Assembly: GCA_031262885.1 (NCBI GenBank)
Contig: JAISGV010000003.1
Location: 186,001 to 250,000 of the forward strand
Reading direction: 5' to 3'
DNA from: Endomicrobium sp.
Lineage (GTDB): Bacteria; Elusimicrobiota; Endomicrobiia; Endomicrobiales; Endomicrobiaceae
DNA length: 64,000 nt
Both the position numbers and the translations under genes were made by a program. This document shows positions 18,017-26,596 of this stretch, one piece after another (positions within the stretch are counted from its first letter, which is position 1; each line of letters begins with the position of its first letter). A model generated the notes under the pieces. It did no database searches. It was not told the origin of the DNA and was given only the letters and a program-made list of their open reading frames with translations.

Positions 18017-18879
18017 TTCTTTTTTGCTTTTAATATTCTGGGTAACCCAGAATAATCATTAATAATTTCAATATCCTTATATGAATTTTTTAAAAAGATC
18101 GTTTTTATTTTATTAAATTTATAAGGATTTAATTCAATTAATATAATTCCTCCATCTTTTAAGTATTTTTTTGCTTTTTTCGCTATTTTAATATAAAAAA
18201 ACAAGCCATTTTTACTAGCTACAAGAGCAATATATGGTTCATGCTTAAGATTATGTTTTATAATTTTATATTCCTCCATGCTAATATAAGGAGGATTAGT
18301 AACAATTAAATCAAAAGTATTGAAATTGTTAATTTTATCAAAAATATCACTTTTGATAAAATTAATATTGTTAACATCATTTAATAAAGCATTCTTTTTT
18401 GCTATTTTCAATGCAGATAAACTAATATCTGATGCAATTATATTAAGCTTTTTATTACTGCTTAATTTAGCTATACTAATAGCTATACATCCTGAACCAG
18501 TACATAAATCTAAAACATTTATATTATTTTTTGCATTAATAATTGTTAGAGCTTCTTCTACTAATATTTCAGTTTCTAAACGAGGAATTAAAACATTTTT
18601 ATTAACTATAATTTTTAACCCCATAAATTCAGTAAAACCAACAATATAAGATGTTGGTTCTCCTTTGGATCTTTTATAAATAAGTTGTTTAAATTGTAAT
18701 ATCTTATTTTTATTTACTTTTTCATAATCAATGAACAATAACATAGAAATTCTAACATTTAATACAAAACTCAAAATAATTTTAGAATCAAATTTGGCCT
18801 CAATTATATTTTTTGATTGTAAGAATGTCTCTGCTTTTTTTAGTAAAAAAAATATACTTTTTTTTTTCCATTTTATAAT
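18013..18879 (-). CDS. prmC: Peptide chain release factor N5-glutamine methyltransferase PrmC, atypical or frameshifted start
   Basis: Methylates the GGQ glutamine of release factors; the adjacent prfA is its substrate. The catalytic motif is LIVTNPPYISMEEY, and the SAM motif is VLDLCTGSGCIAISIAK. A conserved PrmC N-terminal helix (LLKKAETFLQSKN) is encoded upstream of the longest ORF with a normal start (TTG at 18774), but its frame has no ATG. The nearby ATG (18871), 1 bp after the prfA stop, is followed by G and an A10 run and is one base out of frame; A9 would restore a 285-residue protein. Alternatively translation starts at ATT (18879) or ATA (18876). I give the ATT-based extent. Confidence 0.8.
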   Translation of the reverse strand: MIKWKKKSIFFLLKKAETFLQSKNIIEAKFDSKIILSFVLNVRISMLLFIDYEKVNKNKILQFKQLIYKRSKGEPTSYIVGFTEFMGLKIIVNKNVLIPRLETEILVEEALTIINAKNNINVLDLCTGSGCIAISIAKLSSNKKLNIIASDISLSALKIAKKNALLNDVNNINFIKSDIFDKINNFNTFDLIVTNPPYISMEEYKIIKHNLKHEPYIALVASKNGLFFYIKIAKKAKKYLKDGGIILIELNPYKFNKIKTIFLKNSYKDIEIINDYSGLPRILKAKKK

Positions 18880-19922
18880 ATGGCTTTTTTTATTAACTTA
18901 TTTAATAGTTCGAATAAATCTCCATTCATAATTTTGTTAATATTATGTTCACTATATCCTATTCTATGATCTGTAACTCTATTTTGATGGAAATTATAAG
19001 TCCTTATTTTTTCTGATCTGTCACCTGTCCCGATTTGTAACTTCCTTTCATTAGAAATTTTATTTTCATAGTTTAAACGTTTTTTTTCATAAAGTTTTGC
19101 CATTAGTATTTTAAATGCTTTTGTTTTATTTTTTATTTGACTTCTTTCGTCTTGACAAGTTACTATAATTCCACTTTTTAGATGTGTGATTCTTATAGCA
19201 GAATCTGTTTTATTAACATGTTGCCCTCCAGCGCCTGAAGCTCTATAAGTATCTATTCTTATATCATCAGGTTTTATCATAATATCAATATTTTCTTTTG
19301 CTGTTAGAAGAACGGCTACTGTTACAGTTGAAGTATGTACTCTATCAGATGTTTCTGTTTCTGGTACTCTTTGAACTCTGTGGACTCCACGTTCAAATTT
19401 TAGATTTTTCCAAACATTATTTCCATGTACTTCAAAAATTATTTCCTTATATCCTCCTATCCCTGTAGGAGTAGAATTTAGAATTTCAAATTTCCATTTA
19501 TTTTTTTCGATAAAGCTAATATACATCTTATACAAATCATTTACAAATAAAGAAGCCTCTTCTCCTCCTGTTCCTGCTCGAATTTCCATAATAACACTTT
19601 TTGTAGCATTCTTATTATCAGAACAAGAAAATAAAGAAAATATTTCTTGTTCAAGAATTACTTTTTTTTTAAGTAAATTATCATATTCAATGCTTGCTAT
19701 TTCTCTAATATCTGAATCAGAATTTAATTTAAGATCTAATGTATCTTTTATCTCTAATAATAATTTTGAGTATTCTTCATATTTTTTTACAAATGGAAAT
19801 AAATATCTATATTGTTTAACAAGTTCTTTATATTCAACTTTGGTTGAATTAGAGAAACAACTAAGTTTTTTTTCAATTTTAACAAATTTACTTTTTAATA
19901 ATAACAACTTTTTTAAAATCAT
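18873..19922 (-). CDS. prfA: Peptide chain release factor 1
   Basis: Recognises UAA and UAG stop codons and triggers peptide release. 349 residues. The catalytic GGQ sits in [21 protein letters not shown], and the PxT-like anticodon region is around [20 protein letters not shown]. It starts 4 bp inside the rpmE stop (ATGA overlap), and its own stop lies 1 bp before the prmC ATG, giving the conserved rpmE-prfA-prmC order. Confidence 0.96.
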   Translation of the reverse strand: MILKKLLLLKSKFVKIEKKLSCFSNSTKVEYKELVKQYRYLFPFVKKYEEYSKLLLEIKDTLDLKLNSDSDIREIASIEYDNLLKKKVILEQEIFSLFSCSDNKNATKSVIMEIRAGTGGEEASLFVNDLYKMYISFIEKNKWKFEILNSTPTGIGGYKEIIFEVHGNNVWKNLKFERGVHRVQRVPETETSDRVHTSTVTVAVLLTAKENIDIMIKPDDIRIDTYRASGAGGQHVNKTDSAIRITHLKSGIIVTCQDERSQIKNKTKAFKILMAKLYEKKRLNYENKISNERKLQIGTGDRSEKIRTYNFHQNRVTDHRIGYSEHNINKIMNGDLFELLNKLIKKAIL

Positions 19923-20134
19923 TTAGTTCCATTAATTTGTTTCTTATAACGTTTGTGAAATTTTTCTACTCTACCAGCTGTATCTACAAACTTTTGCTTT
20001 CCAGAAAAAAAAGGATGACATTTAGAACATATTTCTAATTTTATATATGATTTTGTTGCTCTAGTTTTAAAACTATAACCGCAAGCACAAGAAACAATAC
20101 AGACCTTATATTCTGGGTGAATAGTTTTTTTCAT
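19919..20134 (-). CDS. rpmE: Ribosomal protein L31
   Basis: 71-residue L31. Zinc-binding form: cysteines in [11 protein letters not shown] and the CSKC motif in [21 protein letters not shown]. The conserved tail KFHKRYKK is present. The RBS GGGAG precedes the ATG. The gene sits between rho and prfA. The 61-bp gap upstream (20135-20195), which separates it from the rho stop, contains a short 5-bp inverted repeat without a convincing U-run. Confidence 0.96.
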   Translation of the reverse strand: MKKTIHPEYKVCIVSCACGYSFKTRATKSYIKLEICSKCHPFFSGKQKFVDTAGRVEKFHKRYKKQINGTK

Positions 20135-20195
20135 CTTATAAATCTCCCTCTTTCATAAATTGCATTTTTTCATTGTGTGAAATACTTAAACTTTT

Positions 20196-21488
20196 TTATA
20201 TGCCTTGCATACTAGAAAGTTCCATCTGTCTTAAAAAATCTTTATTAGATTTTGAATTAGCTAATCTTTTGATTAATTCTTCCATCATTTCGATAGAATT
20301 CATAGATGCCATCCATTTTCTTAATATCCACATTTTATTTTTCTCGTTTTCATTTAATAATAATTCTTCTTTTCTAGTACTAGATCGTAAAAGGTCTATT
20401 GCTGGAAATATTCTTCTATCGGCAAGTTTCCTATCAAGATAAATTTCACAATTTCCTGTACCTTTAAATTCTTCAAAAATCACATCATCCATTCTACTTC
20501 CAGTTTCTACCAAAGCTGTCCCTATAATTGTAAGACTTCCTCCTTCTTCTACATTTCTAGCAGCTCCAAAAAATCTTTTAGGTCTTTGTAATGCATTTGA
20601 ATCAAGTCCGCCTGACAAAACTCTTCCACTAGAGGGAATTGCTGTATTATAGGCTCTAGCTAATCTTGTAATTGAATCTAATAATATTACTACATCTCTT
20701 TTATTTTCAACCATTCTTTTTGCTTTTTCTATTACCATTTCCGCAACTTGTATATGTCTATCAGATGGTTCATCAAATGTAGAAAATATAACTTCTCCTT
20801 TAACTGAACGTTGCATATCAGTAACTTCTTCTGGACGTTCATCTATTAATAATACTATTAGTATCACATTTGAATCATTTTTAGTTATGGCATTGGCTAT
20901 TTTTTGTAGTAAAATTGTTTTCCCTGTTCTTGGAGCAGCATTAATAAGAACTCTTTGACCTTTTCCTATAGGAACGAACATATCTATAATTCTTGTAGAT
21001 ATTTCCTCATATTTTGTTTCAAGAATTATTTTATCATTTGGATACAACGGAGTAAGATTATCAAATAGATTTCTATTCCTTATTCCTTCTAAATTTTCTT
21101 GCCCATTTATTGATTTTACATGTAATAATGCAAAATATCGTTCCTGTTGTGATTGAGGAGGTCTTACAAAACCTGCAACTGTGTCTCCCTTTCTTAACAC
21201 GAATTTTTTTATTTGTGATGGAGATATGTAAATATCATCTGGGCCAGGGAGATAGTTATAATTTGGAGATCTTAGAAATCCAAATCCATCAGGTAAAATT
21301 TCTAAAACACCTTCATCATACACTAGCTTGTTTGTTTTTGTTTGTATTTCAAAAATTTTTGCTATAAGTTCTTGTTTTCTTAAATTTCCAATGGAGTCTA
21401 TTTTAAAATTTTTTGCGATTTCTATAAGTTCAGACATTGTACGTTTAGACAAAACAGATAAATTTATAGATCTCCTTACATCTACCAT
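20196..21488 (-). CDS. rho: Transcription termination factor Rho
   Basis: Hexameric RNA-dependent ATPase and helicase that ends transcription. About 430 residues when started at the ATG at 21488; an in-frame start at 21506 overlaps coaE. Domains: N-terminal helix bundle ([20 protein letters not shown]), cold-shock-type RNA-binding region ([20 protein letters not shown]), Walker [17 protein letters not shown], Walker [16 protein letters not shown], and the [22 protein letters not shown]-loop region. Rho-dependent ends may explain the scarcity of intrinsic terminators here. Confidence 0.97.
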   Translation of the reverse strand: MVDVRRSINLSVLSKRTMSELIEIAKNFKIDSIGNLRKQELIAKIFEIQTKTNKLVYDEGVLEILPDGFGFLRSPNYNYLPGPDDIYISPSQIKKFVLRKGDTVAGFVRPPQSQQERYFALLHVKSINGQENLEGIRNRNLFDNLTPLYPNDKIILETKYEEISTRIIDMFVPIGKGQRVLINAAPRTGKTILLQKIANAITKNDSNVILIVLLIDERPEEVTDMQRSVKGEVIFSTFDEPSDRHIQVAEMVIEKAKRMVENKRDVVILLDSITRLARAYNTAIPSSGRVLSGGLDSNALQRPKRFFGAARNVEEGGSLTIIGTALVETGSRMDDVIFEEFKGTGNCEIYLDRKLADRRIFPAIDLLRSSTRKEELLLNENEKNKMWILRKWMASMNSIEMMEELIKRLANSKSNKDFLRQMELSSMQGI

Positions 21489-21492
21489 TTTA

Positions 21493-22095
21493 TTATATTC
21501 CTCCAAACATAGATCTTAGTATTTTACGTATGTTAAATTGTAACTCTGTTTTAGTACCTACATTATCTAAGATAAAATCAGCTAGTTTTGTTCTTTCATC
21601 ACAAGGCATTTGTGATGAAATTCTGTTATTGATTTGTTCACAATTCAATTTGTCTCTTAACAATAACCGTTTGATTTGCACTTCTCTTGAAACATATATG
21701 GAAATTACCTTATCACATACTTTATGTAATCCAACTTCAAATAAAAGTGGGGCATTTATTACAATGTTACAATTTTTTACAATTTTTTTTCTAAAAAAAA
21801 TTAAATCATAAATAATAGACACTATTGAATTATGAAGAATTTTTTCTATATTTGTTTTAATAACTTTATTTGAAAAGAAAATATTAGATAATTTTTTTCT
21901 ATTTAAAAATCCTTCAGATGTTAAGATATTTTTTCCAAAAATTTTTAATATATTAATAAAACCTGTTGTCCCTTTTTTAGTAAGTTCATGAGATATAACA
22001 TCTGCATCTATAGTATATACATCAATTAATGTTTTAATATATTTTACACTTTCATTTTTTCCAGAAGCAATACCTCCTGTAAGACCAATTATCAT
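21493..22095 (-). CDS. coaE: Dephospho-CoA kinase
   Basis: Last step of CoA synthesis. 200 residues. The P-loop reads [13 protein letters not shown]; the residue after the Walker A lysine is Asn instead of the usual Ser/Thr (codon AAT), which is unusual for this enzyme. The rest fits: [14 protein letters not shown], and the lid-region [10 protein letters not shown]. It lies between the polA 5'-nuclease gene and rho, the order left after removal of the polymerase part of polA. Confidence 0.9.
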   Translation of the reverse strand: MIIGLTGGIASGKNESVKYIKTLIDVYTIDADVISHELTKKGTTGFINILKIFGKNILTSEGFLNRKKLSNIFFSNKVIKTNIEKILHNSIVSIIYDLIFFRKKIVKNCNIVINAPLLFEVGLHKVCDKVISIYVSREVQIKRLLLRDKLNCEQINNRISSQMPCDERTKLADFILDNVGTKTELQFNIRKILRSMFGGI

Positions 22096-22102
22096 ATTTT
22101 AT

Positions 22103-22954
22103 TTATCCTTTTTTGAATTCTTTTAAAAAGCTATATAGTTCATATTTTTCCAAAAAAGATAGAAATTTTTGTAAATTTAATTGTTTGACTTTTAAATCGT
22201 CAATTTTTATATTAATAGGTACATTTTTATTTAATTCAATTAATTTTTTACTTAATCTAGATTTTTCTAATCCATTATGTAATAAAGTATTTAATTTACC
22301 TTTTATAATATTTATATTATGAAATAAATTTTCTAATGTGCAAAAATTTTTTATTAATTTTATTGCTGTTTTCTTTCCTATGCCTTTTATACCTGGTATA
22401 TTGTCAACAATATCTCCCATTAGAGCCAAAACATCTATAATTTGTTTTGGATTTATTCCATATTTTTCTTTAATTTTATTACTGTTGTACATAGTATTTT
22501 GTGAATCATTCCAAACTACTACTTCATTATTATTTACTAGTTGTAACAAATCCTTATCACCAGTAATAATAATTTTTTGTAAATTATTATTTTTAGTAAG
22601 TTCAACTATTGTAGCAATTAAATCATCTGCTTCATAACCCTTAAGTTCAAGGCTTTTTATGTTTAAAACCTCTAATGCTTCTTTTATAATTGGTATTTGG
22701 CCAACTAATTTTTTACTAGAAGGCAATCTATTTTTTTTGTAATCTTTGTATATTTCATGTCTAAAATACTTTGCAGGATAATCAAAACAAATTACAATAT
22801 AGTTTGGTTTAATTTTTTTTTTAAATTTAAATAATAATTTTACAAAACCATATACAGCATTAATTTGTGTTCCTTTATATGTTAACATTGTAGGTAAAGC
22901 ATGAAATACTCGATGTATATATGCATTAGCGTCTATAATTATTAATTTTTCCAT
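22103..22954 (-). CDS. PolA-type 5'-3' exonuclease (flap endonuclease), stand-alone
   Basis: Removes RNA primers and flaps. 283 residues cover only the N-terminal domain of DNA polymerase I: LIIIDANAYIHRVFHALP, FDYPAKYFRHEIYKDYKKNR, GYEADDLIATIVEL, TGDKDLLQLV, and DNIPGIKGIGKKTAIKLIKNF (metal ligands and helix-hairpin-helix). No 3'-5' exonuclease or polymerase domain follows; the stop is 8 bp from coaE. It is either a standalone family member or a polA from which the polymerase half was deleted. The neighbour order polA-coaE favours the latter. Confidence 0.93.
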   Translation of the reverse strand: MEKLIIIDANAYIHRVFHALPTMLTYKGTQINAVYGFVKLLFKFKKKIKPNYIVICFDYPAKYFRHEIYKDYKKNRLPSSKKLVGQIPIIKEALEVLNIKSLELKGYEADDLIATIVELTKNNNLQKIIITGDKDLLQLVNNNEVVVWNDSQNTMYNSNKIKEKYGINPKQIIDVLALMGDIVDNIPGIKGIGKKTAIKLIKNFCTLENLFHNINIIKGKLNTLLHNGLEKSRLSKKLIELNKNVPINIKIDDLKVKQLNLQKFLSFLEKYELYSFLKEFKKG

Positions 22955-22958
22955 TAGA

Positions 22959-23891
22959 TTAAATATTTAATGAATCAATATATGATTTGGCATTTAATAT
23001 TGCTATTGCGCCATCTGCTGTTGCTGTTATAATTTGTTTTATTTTATTTTGTTTGATATCCCCACATGCAAAAATTCCAGGAATTTTTGTACTCATGCTA
23101 ATAGGATTAACTATCACATATCCAAAATTATTAATAACATCATTCATGATAAATGAATTGTTAGGCTTCATTCCTATAAAAATAAAAACACCATCTATAT
23201 TTAGTTGGTTAACAATACCAGTATTTACATTTTTTATTTTTACTGTTTTTACATAATCATCTCCACAAATTTTTTCTAAAATTGTATTATATATTACCTC
23301 GATATTTTTACATTGTTTTAATTTTTCATACTGATTTGTTTCTGACATAAATTTATTTTTCTTATTAATAATTTTTATATTATTAGCAAACTTTGATAAA
23401 TAAATAGCATTTTTTATTGCAGTTTCATTATTACCAATTATTAAAATATTTTTTTTTATATAAAATGGAGCATCACATATAGAACATAAAGAAATACCTT
23501 TTCCTAAAAATTTTGATTCACCTGGAATTCCTAAAGTTTTATTACTAGTACCAGAAGCAATGATAACTACTTTTGTATTATAGCTAGCATTATTAGTTAT
23601 TATCTCCTTAGTAGTATTATTATTAACATGTATTTTTAATGCTTCTTCGTATATTATACTAATTTCAGGTTTATTAGCATGTTTTAGAAGTCTTTCTGAT
23701 AAATCATTTCCACTTATACCAATATTAAACCCTGGATAGTTGTTGATTAAATTTACTTCTATGAGTTTTCCACCACATATTCTTTTTTCTATAAGGAGTG
23801 TTTTTAGTTTTAATTGTGAAGCGTAAATTGCTGAAGTTAACCCTGCAGGTCCACCTCCAATAATAATAACATCATAAATTTTATTTATAAT
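22959..23891 (-). CDS. trxB: Thioredoxin reductase-like flavoprotein with non-canonical start and no NADPH signature
   Basis: FAD enzyme expected to reduce the adjacent thioredoxin. I read an uninterrupted ~310-codon frame: IYDVIIIGGGPAGLTSAIYA (FAD), LINNYPGF, the redox-active CxxC in LCSICDAPFY, and FACGDIKQNKIKQIITATAD (C-terminal FAD). No ATG, GTG or TTG precedes the FAD motif; the frame begins at ATT (23891) or ATA (23888), overlapping the trxA stop, with AGGA about 10 nt upstream. A start at the internal ATG at 23348 would lack the FAD and redox motifs. The NADPH region reads LIIGNNETAIKNA and NKKNKF, lacking the GxGxxA and HRRxxxR patterns. It could be ferredoxin-dependent. Confidence 0.88.
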   Translation of the reverse strand: MINKIYDVIIIGGGPAGLTSAIYASQLKLKTLLIEKRICGGKLIEVNLINNYPGFNIGISGNDLSERLLKHANKPEISIIYEEALKIHVNNNTTKEIITNNASYNTKVVIIASGTSNKTLGIPGESKFLGKGISLCSICDAPFYIKKNILIIGNNETAIKNAIYLSKFANNIKIINKKNKFMSETNQYEKLKQCKNIEVIYNTILEKICGDDYVKTVKIKNVNTGIVNQLNIDGVFIFIGMKPNNSFIMNDVINNFGYVIVNPISMSTKIPGIFACGDIKQNKIKQIITATADGAIAILNAKSYIDSLNI

Positions 23892-24217
23892 ATTGTTTCC
23901 ATCCTTTTTATCATTTCTTCTATATCATTCATAGCTCTTACTCCAACCATTCTATTAAATACTACTCCGTTTTTAAAGAAAACTATGCATGGTATTGAAG
24001 TGATATTATATTTTTTAACTAACAATATATTATTATCTGTATTTACTTTAACTATTTTTAGCTTATTATAATCCTTATAATTAATAGCTAACTTATCAAT
24101 AATTTTTGCTAACATTTTACATGGCCCACACCATGGAGCCCAAAAATCTACTAATACTGGTATATTGGATAATAAAACTTCCTGTTCAAAATTTTTCTCA
24201 CTAATTTCAATTATCAT
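23885..24217 (-). CDS. trxA: Thioredoxin
   Basis: 110-residue thiol-disulphide carrier. The active site is VDFWAPWCGPCKMLAKI, and the cis-proline loop is SIPCIVFFKNG. ATG follows fmt after 26 bp, and its stop overlaps the atypical start of trxB, so the pair is translationally coupled. The trxA-trxB order supports the reading that the odd downstream flavoprotein is its reductase. Confidence 0.96.
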   Translation of the reverse strand: MIIEISEKNFEQEVLLSNIPVLVDFWAPWCGPCKMLAKIIDKLAINYKDYNKLKIVKVNTDNNILLVKKYNITSIPCIVFFKNGVVFNRMVGVRAMNDIEEMIKRMETIL

Positions 24218-24243
24218 TATTTAGTTTCCCTTATTTTAAGTTG

Positions 24244-25191
24244 TTATAGTTTTATAAAACTATCTCCAATTGATATTTGTTTACCTTGAATAAAACTCCA
24301 AGATGACATTATCGCTTTGTTTTCAATTTGTATTTTTCGTACTAAAATAGACCCAATTGAGCATGTTATTAAAAATCCTTCTTTTTTTATTATTGATACT
24401 AGTATACCTATTTTTTTGTTTATTGAGACTTCTTCGAAAACATCAACATCAATAAATTTGATTCTTTTTCCTATAAGTTTCCCTGATGTTATAAAAGAAT
24501 ATATACATGGCCATATATATAACCCTCTAAATTGATTATATATATCAATAGCTCTTTTTTTCCAATTTACTAAACCTTGTTCTTTTTTTATAATTGGTGC
24601 ATAACTTGGTTTACCTTTTTGTGGTATTGTTTTTTTTTTTTTCATAGTATATTCAATACTTTTATTCATTACTCTAATACCTATAGGCATTAATTTATTA
24701 ATTAGAGTTTTTGCAGTATCTTTCTTATTTATATGAATATAATCTTGAAAAATTATATTTCCTGTATCAATATTTTCTTCAATGAAAAAAGATGTAACTC
24801 CTGTTATATTTTCTCCATTACACAAAGCATGTTGAATGGGAGCGGCTCCTCTGTATTTAGGTAATAAAGAAAAATGTATATTAAAAATTTTGTATTTAGG
24901 TAATTTAAAAATCGATTTTGGTATTTTTTTCCCATAAGATACAACAATTCCAAAATCTGCATTAAAATTCTTTATTATATGCGAAATATCTATTGTAAAT
25001 TTTTCTGGTTGTATAAGTTTAATTCTATTATCATTAGCATAAATTTTAACTTCAGAAAATACTCTTTTTCTACCTCTATAAGCTTTTTTATCTGGAGATG
25101 TTATAACTAAAATATTATAATCATTCATATGTAATTCTTTAAGGTAAATTTTAGAAATATAAGAATTACCAAAAAATAATACATTTACCAA
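24244..25191 (-). CDS. fmt: Methionyl-tRNA formyltransferase
   Basis: Formylates initiator Met-tRNA. 315 residues. The formyl-transfer domain has NIHFSLLPKYRGAAPIQHA with the catalytic Asn-His, then GVTSFFIEENIDTGNII. The N-terminus (VNVLFFGNSYISKIYL) replaces the usual GTPxFA with GNSYIS. A 13-base A run encodes KKKK in the linker and stays in frame, a slippage-prone spot. It overlaps def by 7 bp, the normal def-fmt pair. Confidence 0.94.
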   Translation of the reverse strand: MVNVLFFGNSYISKIYLKELHMNDYNILVITSPDKKAYRGRKRVFSEVKIYANDNRIKLIQPEKFTIDISHIIKNFNADFGIVVSYGKKIPKSIFKLPKYKIFNIHFSLLPKYRGAAPIQHALCNGENITGVTSFFIEENIDTGNIIFQDYIHINKKDTAKTLINKLMPIGIRVMNKSIEYTMKKKKTIPQKGKPSYAPIIKKEQGLVNWKKRAIDIYNQFRGLYIWPCIYSFITSGKLIGKRIKFIDVDVFEEVSINKKIGILVSIIKKEGFLITCSIGSILVRKIQIENKAIMSSWSFIQGKQISIGDSFIKL

Positions 25192-25685
25192 ATTTTAAGA
25201 TCCTTTCTTTTTTTTATTTCGTTTTCAATAATCTCTTTTCTAGTTTTAGATAAATAATCTATAAATAGCTTTCCATTTAAATGATCTATCTCATGTTGAA
25301 CAATTACTGAAAACATGTCATATGCTTCTATTATATGATGTTTATTGTTAAGATCTGTATAATTAACTATAATTTTATTAAAACGTTCTATATTCTCATA
25401 AAATCCTGGAATAGATAGACAACCTTCTTTATTTTTTATTTTAGTCTTTCCAGGAATAATTTTAGGATTTATCATAATAATTGCTTTTTTATATTTTTGA
25501 TCCATTACTATACAAAGCTTTAACGGAAAACCAACTTGAGGGGCTGCAATTCCAATACCATACAAACTATACATTGTTTTAATCATATTATATGCAAGTT
25601 TTGTAACTTTACTATTTATTTCTTTTATTGTTTCTGTTTCTTGCCTTAATATAGGATTTCCATATTTTTTTATTTCTAAGTTCAT
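25185..25685 (-). CDS. def: Peptide deformylase
   Basis: Metal-dependent removal of N-formyl from nascent proteins. 166 residues. All three motifs are visible: GIGIAAPQVG, EGCLSIPG, and QHEIDHLNG (HExxH). It lies upstream of fmt and overlaps it. Together with fmt it shows that bacterial-type formylated initiation is retained, relevant to the odd start codons seen in this window. Confidence 0.96.
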   Translation of the reverse strand: MNLEIKKYGNPILRQETETIKEINSKVTKLAYNMIKTMYSLYGIGIAAPQVGFPLKLCIVMDQKYKKAIIMINPKIIPGKTKIKNKEGCLSIPGFYENIERFNKIIVNYTDLNNKHHIIEAYDMFSVIVQHEIDHLNGKLFIDYLSKTRKEIIENEIKKRKDLKIW

Positions 25686-25764
25686 AATTACTTTTTTAGT
25701 TTAACATTTAAAATATAAATTTTCAACAGTTTATTCCGAAAAAATAATATATAATCTGTTAATT

Positions 25765-26460
25765 ATGAATAATAATATTACTATAGATTCAATAAAATTT
25801 TTAAAAACACCTTCAAGTAATTTCTGTAATATTAATAATTTAAAAGATTTTTGGAAAAAAATAAAAAAAATGATTATATTTCGTGAGAATCATTTTACTA
25901 AAATCTGGGAAATTGGAACGGATACAGATTTTTTTGCAGAATTAATGTTCTGTTTATTTACTCCTCAAAGTAAAGCAATATTATGTTGGCAAACAGTTAT
26001 AAATATTATGCAAAATAATTTATTTTCGGATTTACAAAGTATTGAAAATTATACAAAACATATTAGATTTGGACATAAAAAAGCTAAGTATTTAATAGCA
26101 GCAAGAGATTTTTTTACAGTTAATAATAATTTGATAATTAAATCTAAATTGAAAACTTTTAAAAATATATATACTGCTAGGAGTTGGATTGTAAAAAATA
26201 TTAAAGGTATAGGATACAAAGAAGCAAGTCATTTTCTTAGGAATATAGGTATGTCAAACAATTTTTCTATTTTAGATAGACATATTTTAAAAAATTTATT
26301 GTATTTTAAAGTAATAGATAAAATACCAAAAATTCTTAATATGAAAATTTATTTAGATATAGAAACTAAAATGAAAAACTTTGCAACAAATATTGGTATT
26401 CCTATATCACATTTGGATATGTTATTCTGGTGTAAGAATACTGGGGGTATTTTTAAATAA
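25765..26460 (+). CDS. Ogg2-type 8-oxoguanine DNA glycosylase/AP lyase
   Basis: Helix-hairpin-helix repair enzyme removing 8-oxoguanine. 231 residues. The catalytic helix-hairpin-helix is IKGIGYKEASHFLRNIG, with the lysine nucleophile, followed by the catalytic aspartate in ILDRHILKNL. The C-terminal end LDMLFWCKNTGGIFK fits the Ogg2 family (archaea and some bacteria). ATG start; a plus-strand gene with xerC behind it after 136 bp. It complements nth and the uracil-DNA glycosylase, so three glycosylases survive in this window. Confidence 0.85.
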   Translation: MNNNITIDSIKFLKTPSSNFCNINNLKDFWKKIKKMIIFRENHFTKIWEIGTDTDFFAELMFCLFTPQSKAILCWQTVINIMQNNLFSDLQSIENYTKHIRFGHKKAKYLIAARDFFTVNNNLIIKSKLKTFKNIYTARSWIVKNIKGIGYKEASHFLRNIGMSNNFSILDRHILKNLLYFKVIDKIPKILNMKIYLDIETKMKNFATNIGIPISHLDMLFWCKNTGGIFK

Positions 26461-26596
26461 TCTTTTTAGTATAAATTGTTTAAAATAAAGTAGGTATGTT
26501 TATAACAAAAAACATCATTTAGATTGTTTAAAAAATAAAATAAACTTTCAAAGAAAAAATATAAGTTAATATAATTAAAAAGGTTATAAAATTTAA

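Noticed and set aside
18774-18776. PrmC starting at the TTG at 18774
   Set aside because: It would remove the conserved N-terminal helix (LLKKAETFLQ) and leave no ribosome binding site.
20135-20195. Terminator hairpin between rpmE and rho
   Set aside because: Only a 5-bp inverted repeat with no clear U-run; rho and rpmE may be co-transcribed.
22095-22103. A hidden polymerase domain downstream of the polA 5'-nuclease
   Set aside because: The coaE gene begins 8 bp further on, leaving no room.
22959-23348. trxB read as a 129-residue C-terminal pseudogene fragment
   Set aside because: The upstream frame to 23891 is open without stops and contains all FAD and redox motifs; only a standard start codon is missing.
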